Below, in pieces: positions 15,835 through 22,826 of a stretch of DNA of 40,504 nt (positions within the stretch are counted from its first letter, which is position 1; the number at the start of each line of letters is the position of its first letter). Below the pieces are notes generated by a model. The model was not told the origin of the DNA. It searched no databases and saw only the letters and a program-made list of their open reading frames with translations. This DNA is from a virus, in IMG/VR virus record IMGVR_UViG_3300031841_004259, positions 1-40,504 of that record; one strand, written 5' to 3'. The position numbers were made by a program, and so were the translations under genes.

Positions 15835-17025
15835 TCAGACACTGGGATAACGCCTGCGAAGTACATCCAATGTTACTTCTGACCCGTCATCTCTTAGAAA
15901 TTTGCGCATCGCCTGGTTTGGCCCGAATTTCTTGGCCATATGCATAAAATACGGCGCTTTGGTCTTGAATGCCGCTTTGATCTCTTCCCGGCCTTCATCT
16001 GTGTTGCGCATGCTGTAAATCCACTCGCCATATGTCATATCGGCTGGCACTTGACCTTTCGCACTAGCTCGCATGCCCTCAGGCGGTCTGGGTAGCCCCA
16101 GTGCTTCAAAATCTACGACTGGCACGATGGTAGATCTGCAGTTGAAGTGTTGCGGTGGCGTCGGGCCGTCGCCATACGGGAATTCTTGGCCATCAAGTTC
16201 TCGGCAGATCGGCGACGTGCGGCTGTCTAGCGTAGCTACATACTGGTATTTGGACGTCACATTACGGTTGGCCTCGTAGGTGGCTCGGCTAGCGGCAGTA
16301 GATACCTGATTGATGGTCGTACGCACTAGCGCCATCACCTGCCGGTTTGCCAGGCTGGTCACCTGTCCACCTGCCTGTGCCAGCTGCCGCGCAGATCTCG
16401 CTCGCTGACCAAATCGCAATGTGCCAGCCAACCTCCTAACAATCTGATCAGTGGTCTCCCCGGTTAGCAGGCCATCTCGGATGATCTGCCCATACCTGGC
16501 AGCATTTTGTTCTGCTAGGCCACGAAATGCCTTCTGCACAGTGCCGCCACCAGGTAGCGTGATCACCGCACCCCTGCGTGCCGTAAGACTAAACGCAGCA
16601 GGCACATCGCCTAGCTCATCACTTAGCACCGCTACACCTGTCTCCAGCGGATCAGTTGTAACTACAGAGCGAGCGAATTGCGGGCTGATTTCTACCGTAT
16701 TGACCGCATCGCGCATGCCGCGTGGCAATACATTGCGCAGATTGGCTGCCGCTTGCGTTGACTGGATCTCGGCTAGGCCGGTTAATTCATCAGCCAGCAG
16801 GTCGAGGCTTTCAGCCGACCATCCATCAAGCGACTCTTTGAGCTGCGCCAGTATCGACCGCAGCCGCACTGCCCGGTAAGTCGGATTATCAACGCCTAAT
16901 ACGTCTAATTCGCGCAGCGATTCAAGGATGATGCGGTTGTACGACTCGACCAGTCGCCTAGATACGTTGTTGCTGTACCTATTCAGGTCGATAGCATTGC
17001 GGAACAGAACAGTCGGCGTGCTCAC
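15835..17025 (-). CDS. Minor capsid / head morphogenesis protein (SPP1 gp7 / Mu F-like)
   Basis: 396 residues. The C-terminal third carries the family signature: 'ALVRTTINQVSTAASRATYE', then 'YVATLDSRTSPICRELDGQ' and 'PPQHFNCRSTIVPV', with the conserved Cys and His residues. The N-terminal part is helical. In SPP1 the gp7 protein binds the portal and helps DNA enter the host. It lies between portal and capsid genes, as expected. Confidence 0.9.
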   Translation of the reverse strand: MSTPTVLFRNAIDLNRYSNNVSRRLVESYNRIILESLRELDVLGVDNPTYRAVRLRSILAQLKESLDGWSAESLDLLADELTGLAEIQSTQAAANLRNVLPRGMRDAVNTVEISPQFARSVVTTDPLETGVAVLSDELGDVPAAFSLTARRGAVITLPGGGTVQKAFRGLAEQNAARYGQIIRDGLLTGETTDQIVRRLAGTLRFGQRARSARQLAQAGGQVTSLANRQVMALVRTTINQVSTAASRATYEANRNVTSKYQYVATLDSRTSPICRELDGQEFPYGDGPTPPQHFNCRSTIVPVVDFEALGLPRPPEGMRASAKGQVPADMTYGEWIYSMRNTDEGREEIKAAFKTKAPYFMHMAKKFGPNQAMRKFLRDDGSEVTLDVLRRRYPSV

Positions 17026-17031
17026 TAGTCA

Positions 17032-18450
17032 TCACTCAGGCAGAACGGTTTCGTCTTGATTCGGCGTCACCTGCGGTGCATCAGGCTCTGCGGTCAGGCC
17101 ATCAAGCTGTGTGGCTTCTAGCTCTTCCTCGACTTCGAATTCATCGCCCAAGATCTCACCATCAGCCAGCCGATCCAGCAACGTTTTTTGCGTGATAGTG
17201 CCTGCTGTATACAGTTGCAGCAGTGCCGCCACGTCAGGCGCTTCAAGTCTCTGACCTAAGAAGTCGCGGTTGATGTAGCAACTGCCGGGTTGCGTGTCCT
17301 GTAGGAATTCTGCATGGAATCGCAGGCAGTTGTCGACCATGTCCTGCATCTGCTGGGCGATCGCCATCATCGTCGAGTCGCCTTGGCTGCGATCGATCCG
17401 CTTGGCTTCGGCAGTCTCAGCTGATAACTTTTGGCCTAGCACTGCCGCCAGGCCTAAATCGTTGATTTGCTGCTCAATCTGTGCTAGCCGCTTGAACTGC
17501 GCATCAAAACTATTGCCCGCAGGCTCGATATATTCGGCTCGACCTTCTGCAGGGAATGCGATTGCCTCGCCTGGTCCGGCGCTCACCTCTTCTGCAGCTG
17601 ATGGGAATCCGAAGAAAGCCAGCATCGGCACGGCCGAAATGTGCAGTTGGTTATCAAGGTCAGACTGGACCTGATACGCCTTGAGATTTAGCTCGGCGAT
17701 ATCTTCAAGCGGTGGCCGCGACTCCAGGAAATTGACCCGATTGGCATATGCCACACTAAATGGGATTTCAGTGGTGCTGGTGGTACCTTCATCCGTGATC
17801 TCGAAGTCGCCTTTTTCTTTGCGCTGGTAGATCTTGAATTCACCAGGCGTCAACACCCGGATTTGATCCACCGCCTTCTCGCCGAATTCGCCATCGGGTT
17901 TTGTGACCTTTTCAGCTAATCGCAGCATAGTTAGCCGTTGTGCGCCATCAGTCAGTTCTGACCGCCATCCAAGGATGTCACGCGGCGTGTATGTCACCCA
18001 GTATGGCCGGCCCATGGTGCCAGCCGGTGGTGCATCTACTAGCACGCCAATATGCCCATATCTGACCATCTTGCGGGCCGTTTCATAAGTCCACATATTC
18101 AGATCGTTGCCCATCAGGTCAACGTCGAATAGCTGCTCACGGATCAAATCCGACGAGTCATTCAGCCTGACAGGCTTGCGAGTAAGCATGCCGGCCAGCA
18201 TTCTTTCTAGGCGCTGTGCATACGGCGGGCACACACTGCGGGCGAGTCTCCGATCGTAGCTTTCGTCAAGCTCACGCACTTCTTGCGGCAGATACCGTCT
18301 GTGCCGCCGTCGCATTTCATAGGTGCCGCCGATCAGGTCTTCAATCAGCACCCAGTGCGGCTCTTGATTGACCCACGCACCATTAGGGTCATTAACGTGC
18401 GTGACATTGGCCGCTGCTTTGCGGTCGTAAAAGTTGTACCCTGAATACAC
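17032..18450 (-). CDS. Portal protein (DUF4055-like)
   Basis: 472 residues. The N-terminus 'GTYEMRRRHRRYLPQEVREL' and 'RLERMLAGMLTRKPVRL', and the middle 'LEDIAELNLKAYQVQSDLDN' with 'LAAVLGQKLSAETAEAKRID', match the DUF4055 type of portal proteins. It ends with an acidic tail. It is the first structural gene after the large terminase. Twelve copies form the DNA channel at one capsid vertex. Confidence 0.9.
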   Translation of the reverse strand: MYSGYNFYDRKAAANVTHVNDPNGAWVNQEPHWVLIEDLIGGTYEMRRRHRRYLPQEVRELDESYDRRLARSVCPPYAQRLERMLAGMLTRKPVRLNDSSDLIREQLFDVDLMGNDLNMWTYETARKMVRYGHIGVLVDAPPAGTMGRPYWVTYTPRDILGWRSELTDGAQRLTMLRLAEKVTKPDGEFGEKAVDQIRVLTPGEFKIYQRKEKGDFEITDEGTTSTTEIPFSVAYANRVNFLESRPPLEDIAELNLKAYQVQSDLDNQLHISAVPMLAFFGFPSAAEEVSAGPGEAIAFPAEGRAEYIEPAGNSFDAQFKRLAQIEQQINDLGLAAVLGQKLSAETAEAKRIDRSQGDSTMMAIAQQMQDMVDNCLRFHAEFLQDTQPGSCYINRDFLGQRLEAPDVAALLQLYTAGTITQKTLLDRLADGEILGDEFEVEEELEATQLDGLTAEPDAPQVTPNQDETVLPE

Positions 18451-18477
18451 GACCGCCCAAAGCCCGATAATTGCAGT

Positions 18478-19902
18478 TTAATAGAGCCTAATGCCTGTGC
18501 CCCTGCCGGCGTTGACGTAGAGCGGGTTCAGCTCACGCCAGACCAGATATCCTAGGGCATCGTTCATGTGATCATACCCGGCGTCTTTATCTGGCTCGCC
18601 TTTATCTGTGTAGCTTTGGAGCTCCAGCGATTCAATCGTGCGGATGCACTGCTGCGCGATCTGCAGCTTCACCTCGCCTTTGCCGTTCTCCAAAGCAGCT
18701 TGTACAGCAGCCACCCTGTCACGTACTGGAGGATTTGCTTTGGGAGACTGATTGCTAAAGCCATAAGATTCCAATATCTGAATATCAGTGCGTGTCGCGT
18801 TTGTGCTGCGGTTGCCGCCAGAAGCATCGGGGTAGATGTAGACCTTGCGGTGAGGATATCGCGACTTAATTTCTTTAGCAAGTGCGTCAGTATCGTGTGC
18901 ACCACTCACCTCATCGATGACATGCAGTTGCTTGTCGGTACGTATAGCAATGACAGCTGACATATTCGACACGTTGAAGTCAAGACCCACACGCAATGGT
19001 TCATCATCAAGGCCGATCGGCGGCTGGCAGACGTGCATCTCACGATTGAACCGGTCGTAGACAGCGCCGGTATTGAGATTGACGAATTGACCCTCCAGGT
19101 AAGCCTTGATCAGCTTCTCTGGGTAATTGGCCATCAGCGAGTCAATGAACCCGTCAGGCAGGTGTGGGTTGTCGGCAGTTCGTGCACGGATCAACCGGCG
19201 GTCAGGTGCCGTCTCGCGCTCAAATGTCTCCCAGGCCCAGCCGAATCCCTCAGGTGTAGTCGCTACATAGAACTGCTGCACATTGCCAGAACGCAAGCGG
19301 GCTAATGCCATGCGTGATGCCTGTTCAGCCGTTCGCTTATTTGTGGTGTCTACCTCGTCAAAGCCCACCGCGCAGAGGTTCTGGCCTCGGATCCTATTCC
19401 AAGTCTCCATCGTCCGCAGCAATATGGTGTGTTCGCCTTCTTTAAATTTCAGAACATATTCAGGTAACGGCGACACCCTGAAGTCATAGGGAAGATCAAT
19501 AGCCTCAAGTAGGTCATCCATCGACCGCACGAGGATGTCGCGCAGCATTGGTGCAACAGGCTCAAATATCGCTGACACGTAGCCAATATTGGCAGCTGCG
19601 ATATTGATGGCCTTAGCGCACAAGCCATATGTCTTACCGGCTCCAAAGCCTGACACCAGGCCGAGAATCCGATGTTCTTGATCCTCGCAGAATGCGGTCT
19701 GATGTGGCAGCAATGTGGCATTCAGTCGGTTTAAGACCTGTTCTGCAGACACGCCTTCATCATCTGGATCCGACAGGATCAAGCCATCTGTCACAGAGTC
19801 CAATATGCTCGGCACTTGATCTGATGTCCACTCATTCGCTATTTTATGCGTTGAATTCTCTGCAACTATGACGGATATCGGCGATTTCATCGCAACTGCC
19901 AC
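18478..19902 (-). CDS. Terminase large subunit
   Basis: Up to 474 residues. Walker A 'GFGAGKT' at about residues 86-92, Walker B 'GFDEVD', and the RNase H-like nuclease with 'GLDFNVSNMSAV', 'YPDASG' and a late 'DHMNDALGYLV' acidic motif. It cuts and pumps DNA into the prohead. The longest frame begins with GTG 19902 and overlaps the divergent sigma gene by 35 bases; ATG 19890 or a later GTG may be the true start, as no clear ribosome-binding site decides it. The likely small subunit is not adjacent but at 22237-22560. Confidence 0.93.
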   Translation of the reverse strand: MAVAMKSPISVIVAENSTHKIANEWTSDQVPSILDSVTDGLILSDPDDEGVSAEQVLNRLNATLLPHQTAFCEDQEHRILGLVSGFGAGKTYGLCAKAINIAAANIGYVSAIFEPVAPMLRDILVRSMDDLLEAIDLPYDFRVSPLPEYVLKFKEGEHTILLRTMETWNRIRGQNLCAVGFDEVDTTNKRTAEQASRMALARLRSGNVQQFYVATTPEGFGWAWETFERETAPDRRLIRARTADNPHLPDGFIDSLMANYPEKLIKAYLEGQFVNLNTGAVYDRFNREMHVCQPPIGLDDEPLRVGLDFNVSNMSAVIAIRTDKQLHVIDEVSGAHDTDALAKEIKSRYPHRKVYIYPDASGGNRSTNATRTDIQILESYGFSNQSPKANPPVRDRVAAVQAALENGKGEVKLQIAQQCIRTIESLELQSYTDKGEPDKDAGYDHMNDALGYLVWRELNPLYVNAGRGTGIRLY

Positions 19903-20431
19903 ACGGTATCCGCTGTTGACTCAGAATCAAGAGATCGAGCTTGGCCGGCGTATTCAAGCCTGGCTGCAGCACCCTGATCCACCGCCGTCAATCGTGCGCT
20001 CAGGCCGGCGTGCCCGTGATCAATTCGTATGTAGCAACCTGCGGCTGGTGATATCGGTAGCCAAGAAATATACATTCGCTATCAAAGGCACGCCACTCAC
20101 CTTCCAGGACTTGATCCAAGAAGGCACTCTAGGGTTACAACGTGCAGCCGAAAAATATGATCCTGAATGCGGCTACAAAATGTCAACTTATGCGTACTGG
20201 TGGATCAGGCAGGCCATCACCAGATGTATCGACACCAAGTCTTTGATGATCCACATCCCGAATGGCGCACGAAAAAAGCTGCAGGCCTACATGCAGGCAG
20301 CCGAAGAGGGTGGCAGCAAAGAAGAGATCTTGGAAAGAGCTTCCTTGCAACGGCGCGACATCCGCACAGTGCAGCAGGCAGCTATGTGCCAGAACGTAGG
20401 GGCACTCGATGCATTGGACGTGATGATCTGA
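19868..20431 (+). CDS. Short RNA polymerase sigma factor (regions 1.2-2, no region 4)
   Basis: 187 residues. Residues about 10-25 ('RYPLLTQNQEIELGRRIQAW') are region 1.2 of the cyanobacterial type. Region 2 follows ('SNLRLVISVAKKY', 'FQDLIQEGTLGLQRAAEKYD', 'STYAYWWIRQAITR'), including the -10 recognition helix. The last 50 residues look like a partial region 3, and the gene ends without the region 4 helix-turn-helix. It could recognise a -10-only promoter, as T4 gp55 does, or act as a modified or anti-competitor sigma. Divergent from the terminase gene. Confidence 0.88.
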   Translation: MTDIGDFIATATRYPLLTQNQEIELGRRIQAWLQHPDPPPSIVRSGRRARDQFVCSNLRLVISVAKKYTFAIKGTPLTFQDLIQEGTLGLQRAAEKYDPECGYKMSTYAYWWIRQAITRCIDTKSLMIHIPNGARKKLQAYMQAAEEGGSKEEILERASLQRRDIRTVQQAAMCQNVGALDALDVMI

Positions 20432-20441
20432 TACGTAACCA

Positions 20442-20471
20442 TTGACATTTTGTGAAAGTGTATGCTATACT
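20442..20471 (+). promoter_or_regulatory. Sigma-70 promoter P1
   Basis: TTGACA (20442-20447), 18-base spacer, TATACT (20466-20471). It starts 10 bases after the short sigma gene and drives the 175-residue gene. Near-consensus boxes suggest recognition by the host housekeeping polymerase, hence early expression. Confidence 0.85.
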
Positions 20472-20508
20472 TTGTATATAGAGGGCAAAGAGCCCTCCCT
20501 TTCACATC
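20466..20508 (+). promoter_or_regulatory. P1 operator and 5' hairpin leader
   Basis: TATAC-ttt-GTATA (20466-20478) is an inverted repeat over the -10 box. The predicted transcript start falls just before a perfect stem GAGGGC-AAAGA-GCCCTC (20481-20497), followed by a pyrimidine-rich stretch and ATC right before ATG 20509. No Shine-Dalgarno sequence is seen. The same design recurs at P2, P3 and P4. Confidence 0.7.
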
Positions 20509-21036
20509 ATGGCCCGCACCTTTACCGAGCAAGCTCTTCACATCGTTGAGCGTCAGCTGCAAGTCTCGAAAAAAGACGGCAGCGTTGCCCGCAATCGCGG
20601 CATCGAATTCCGTCCTAACGGCTACATCTTTGCCGGTAATAAGCGCATCAGCAAAGATGATGCAGTCATCACCCTGACCAAGCTGATTGAGATTGAAGCC
20701 CAGGCCAAAATCCTGCCCCAAGCCACCAAGAAGACCAAGAGCAGCGGCATCACCTGGGACAAGCTGAATCAGGCTACCAAGGATTTCTTCTTCGAGCTGG
20801 CAGCTGAGATTTACGCCGCCACTGATGACGTGAACTTCGAGAACGGTCATCCCCCGGCAGCACGCCTTGGCCGCGACATCCCCAAGATCAGCCTGAAAAA
20901 CGCACCCCGTCTGTCTAATCTCAAGAAAGCAGGGATGATGGAGACCACTTCCTGGAACAGCAACGCAAAGTCTGAGCGCTACATCTGCCTGACCGAGCAA
21001 GGTTTGGCCACCTATCGCGCCATGCACGCCGAATGA
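20509..21036 (+). CDS. Putative DNA-binding early protein with winged-helix-like C-terminus
   Basis: 175 residues. The N-terminal part is mixed and basic, with 'GIEFRPNGYIFAGNKRISK'. Residues about 125-172 ('NAPRLSNLKKAGMMETTSW', 'ERYICLTEQGLATYR') look like the recognition helix and wing of a winged helix-turn-helix ('LTExG' is typical). It sits directly behind promoter P1, whose inverted repeat could be its own operator; that is inference. It is the first of a row of small early genes. Confidence 0.6.
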   Translation: MARTFTEQALHIVERQLQVSKKDGSVARNRGIEFRPNGYIFAGNKRISKDDAVITLTKLIEIEAQAKILPQATKKTKSSGITWDKLNQATKDFFFELAAEIYAATDDVNFENGHPPAARLGRDIPKISLKNAPRLSNLKKAGMMETTSWNSNAKSERYICLTEQGLATYRAMHAE

Positions 21037-21176
21037 CCGGACAGACCGGCTGGGGGCATCGCCCCCAGGACGTTATTGCCGCAGCCAAAAAGAAGGCAGC
21101 TGCGGCCAAATCCACCAAAGGCCTCACTGCCCTTGAATTAGCCTTTTATCGAGTGATTCATGCTGAAAGGGATTGA
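21033..21176 (+). CDS. 47-residue basic protein
   Basis: ATG 21033 overlaps the previous stop (ATGA). The product starts 'MTGQTGWGHRPQDVIAAAKK' and ends 'ELAFYRVIHAERD'; it is Ala/Lys-rich and probably helical. Its stop codon (21174-21176) lies inside the -35 box of promoter P2. Translational coupling supports it; no family is recognised. Confidence 0.55.
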   Translation: MTGQTGWGHRPQDVIAAAKKKAAAAKSTKGLTALELAFYRVIHAERD

Positions 21177-21202
21177 CATTTTCCTTTTTAGCATGATATA
21201 CT
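21173..21202 (+). promoter_or_regulatory. Sigma-70 promoter P2
   Basis: TTGACA (21173-21178), 18-base spacer, TATACT (21197-21202), in front of the 71-residue gene. Boxes and spacing are identical to P1 and P3. Confidence 0.85.
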
Positions 21203-21240
21203 ACGTATATGGGAGGCAATGAGCCCCTTTTTCTCTGATC
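21196..21240 (+). promoter_or_regulatory. P2 operator and 5' hairpin leader
   Basis: ATATAC-tac-GTATAT (21196-21210) is a perfect 6+6 inverted repeat across the -10 box. GGC-AATGA-GCC (21215-21225), extendable by GG/CC past a mismatch, forms a hairpin at the expected 5' end. A run of C and T follows, then GATC just before ATG 21241, very like the P4 leader. Confidence 0.7.
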
Positions 21241-21456
21241 ATGACCGGCTTCGAAAAAGCACAAATCATCCGCCAGAACACCGATCTGGCCATGACCTTC
21301 GCCTACCGGGCAAAGCAGGCCAAGATCGACAAAGAGCTCGGCTGGCAGCAGGTTTATCAGCACAACATGCGCACTTTCGAGGCTTGCATGCGCAGTATTG
21401 AAGAACTGCGTAATGAGCCGACCGAAGAGGCTAGCCACTTCGACAATGTGGACTGA
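21241..21456 (+). CDS. Small early protein (71 aa), unknown function
   Basis: 71 residues, helical and charged ('TGFEKAQIIRQNTDLAMTF', 'IEELRNEPTEEASHFDNVD'), with an acidic end. The start is fixed by the upstream promoter and leader. Such small acidic early proteins often act on host enzymes, but nothing in the sequence says which. It has its own promoter and is followed five bases later by the -35 box of P3. Confidence 0.65.
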   Translation: MTGFEKAQIIRQNTDLAMTFAYRAKQAKIDKELGWQQVYQHNMRTFEACMRSIEELRNEPTEEASHFDNVD

Positions 21457-21461
21457 AAGTA

Positions 21462-21491
21462 TTGACACACCCTGATTGGGTGTGATATACT
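21462..21491 (+). promoter_or_regulatory. Sigma-70 promoter P3 with an inverted repeat in its spacer
   Basis: TTGACA (21462-21467), 18-base spacer, TATACT (21486-21491). CACACCC-tgatt-GGGTGTG (21466-21484) fills the spacer as a perfect 7+7 inverted repeat, absent from P1 and P2. Confidence 0.83.
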
Positions 21492-21584
21492 ACGTATATG
21501 GGAGGGCAAAACGGACCCTCAGGTGAGCAAAAGCGACCTAGAATCCTTCACCGCCCCTCCCACCCAATTCCACTTTCTAAGCAA
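21485..21584 (+). promoter_or_regulatory. P3 operator and longer leader
   Basis: ATATAC-tac-GTATAT (21485-21499) repeats the P2 operator exactly. GAGGG (21502-21506) pairs with CCCTC (21516-21520) across a nine-base loop at the predicted 5' end. The leader is longer than in P1 and P2, about 85 bases, and shows no strong Shine-Dalgarno sequence before ATG 21585. Confidence 0.6.
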
Positions 21585-21770
21585 ATGACCACCCTCGAAC
21601 AGTTCACCGCCAAAGCCCAGACACTCAACATTGACGAGCTGATCGTCCTGGGCCGTGAGCTGCTGAAAATCGACGCACCTCAGGCCATGCTTGATGAGCT
21701 GATCAATATCGCCTTTGTCCGTGACGGCGCAGCTGCTTCAGAGCGGATGTGCGACGGGTGGTTCGCCTGA
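21585..21770 (+). CDS. Small early protein (61 aa), unknown function
   Basis: The frame could begin at ATG 21498, but that codon lies within the P3 operator and start region, so ATG 21585 ('MTTLEQFTAKAQTLN') is preferred. The product is helical with 'IDELIVLGRELLKID' and 'QAMLDELINIAFVRDG'. Its last 33 bases overlap the convergent 48-codon gene on the other strand. No family recognised. Confidence 0.6.
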   Translation: MTTLEQFTAKAQTLNIDELIVLGRELLKIDAPQAMLDELINIAFVRDGAAASERMCDGWFA

Positions 21771-21884
21771 TTCTTTGCGGCGCTCATAAAGACGTTGCAG
21801 CATCAGATATTTTTCGTGCACTAAATGATGACTACTCACCCAAGCTTTAAGATCTTCATATTCCACCCACACGCCTTCTTCCAT
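21738..21884 (-). CDS. 48-residue protein at the end of the putative small-terminase operon
   Basis: ATG 21884 is two bases after the upstream stop (TGATAATG) and the frame ends at TGA 21740-21738. The product begins 'MEEGVWVEYEDLKAWVSSHH' and is helical and charged ('EKYLMLQRLYERRKE'). It overlaps the convergent early gene by 33 bases. Coupling to the two genes above suggests joint expression. Function unknown. Confidence 0.5.
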   Translation of the reverse strand: MEEGVWVEYEDLKAWVSSHHLVHEKYLMLQRLYERRKESGEPPVAHPL

Positions 21885-21886
21885 TA

Positions 21887-22234
21887 TCAGCGCGTCAACC
21901 CGAATTTTCGTTCTGCAGCTTTACGCGCCCGTCCCTTTTGTTGAGCAGCAGCTCTAAACGTAGCGTCTCTCTCCTTGCTAGCTTTTAGCCAGGCAGATTT
22001 ATTGGCAGCTGTCGGGTTAACTCTAAACGTAGCCGCAGCTTTAGATAAACGACTCATGGCCGCATCATCGGCGCGTCTAGCAGTGCGTGAAACGCGATTC
22101 GCGATACCAGATGCTCGTTGTTCTTGCTGAAGTTTGGCTGTAGAAGCGGTGCCATAGGCTCTAGTCGGACCACTGCTGCGACTTCCAGTACTAGCAAAGC
22201 GGCCATTTTTGTCCCTGTTGTACCTGCGGGCCAT
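21887..22234 (-). CDS. Small basic Ala/Arg-rich protein
   Basis: 115 residues from ATG 22234, two bases after the upstream stop and behind a GGAAG ribosome-binding site; a longer frame from 22282 would read into the neighbour. It begins 'MARRYNRDKNGRFASTGS' and is rich in Arg, Lys, Ala and Ser throughout ('KGRARKAAERKFGLTR' at the end). Composition suggests a DNA-binding or virion-internal protein. Its partnership with the terminase-like gene favours a packaging role. Confidence 0.6.
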   Translation of the reverse strand: MARRYNRDKNGRFASTGSRSSGPTRAYGTASTAKLQQEQRASGIANRVSRTARRADDAAMSRLSKAAATFRVNPTAANKSAWLKASKERDATFRAAAQQKGRARKAAERKFGLTR

Positions 22235-22236
22235 TG

Positions 22237-22560
22237 CTACTTCCCAGTAAGACTCGCGAGCATGTGCAGCTCCCGATAGCATCCTAGCGCCACACCCAGT
22301 TGCCCGTCTTCCTGGGCTTTAGCAGCGAGTGCCTCAAGCCTGGTCATCTGTTGTGCCAGGAACTCCGAGCGCTCCACACTCATTGAGCTCTTGTACTCGG
22401 ACCTCGCGTCTGAAATCAGCGCGTCTGTCTGGCCATTATCAAAGTCCCAGGCCTGTGCAGCAGACTCATATATACGGTGTCGTGGCCAGGACAAGTCGAG
22501 CCACTGTTTGACCACCCGGAGTTGGTCTTTGCGGATGCTTTCTGGAGTCCTTGGGGCCAT
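22237..22560 (-). CDS. Putative terminase small subunit
   Basis: 107 residues. The N-terminal 60 residues ('MAPRTPESIRKDQLRVVKQW', 'RIYESAAQAWDFDNGQTDAL') look like a helix-turn-helix, and the rest is a helical oligomerisation region with 'RSEFLAQQMTRLEALAAKAQ' and 'LGVALGCYRELHMLASL'. This arrangement is common for DNA-recognising small terminases. It is not next to the large subunit; divergent early genes lie between. The candidate origin lies immediately upstream. Confidence 0.55.
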   Translation of the reverse strand: MAPRTPESIRKDQLRVVKQWLDLSWPRHRIYESAAQAWDFDNGQTDALISDARSEYKSSMSVERSEFLAQQMTRLEALAAKAQEDGQLGVALGCYRELHMLASLTGK

Positions 22561-22573
22561 GCCTCAAATCTAA

Positions 22574-22826
22574 CGCAAATTACCTACTTACCTACTTACC
22601 TACCTACTCCTTTTTTCCCTTCCCGACAACCAACTTTTTTTTTAACCCCCCCCTATATAGGGGGTAAAGTAAGTAAACCGGACACCGGCCGCGTCCCGAT
22701 TGACGCCTTGCATTACCTACCCTTACCTGTAATACCTGCTCACCCTTGCTATCGCAGTTAAGAGATCGAACAATCATAAAAGACATGAGTAGGTAACAGA
22801 CGGTAAGGGCGGGTAATAGGTAGGTA
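22574..22826 (+). repeat. Iteron and inverted-repeat region, candidate replication origin
   Basis: This is the largest non-coding stretch of the window. The 8-base unit TACCTACT occurs at 22581, 22589 and 22601, with a TACC half unit at 22597. Further right, 22712-22741 (reading ATTACCTACCC...) and 22787-22817 (reading GAGTAGGTAAC...) form an imperfect inverted repeat about 30 bases long. AGGTAGGTA (22818-22826) follows. A T-run and a 16-base palindrome lie in the middle. It adjoins the primase-helicase gene. This organisation fits an origin; function is inferred. Confidence 0.55.
22649..22664. repeat. Perfect 16-base palindrome
   Basis: CCCCCTATATAGGGGG is fully self-complementary. The C-run is longer on the left side (eight C from 22646). 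A run of nine T precedes it at 22635-22643, on the wrong side for a plus-strand terminator, and on the minus strand it would be followed by A, not U. It sits inside the repeat region and could form a cruciform or bind a protein. Confidence 0.8.

Noticed and set aside
20287-21027. Minus-strand frame of 246 codons opposite the 175-residue early gene
   Set aside because: The plus strand has the promoter, operator and leader and a winged-helix-like product; this frame is its reverse and crosses the promoter region.
21498-21584. Upstream extension of the 61-residue gene to ATG 21498
   Set aside because: That ATG is within the P3 operator and at or before the predicted transcript start.
22646-22664. 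Palindrome next to a T-run read as an intrinsic terminator
   Set aside because: The T-run is 5' of the stem on the plus strand, and on the minus strand the stem is followed by A, so there is no U-tract in the right place.
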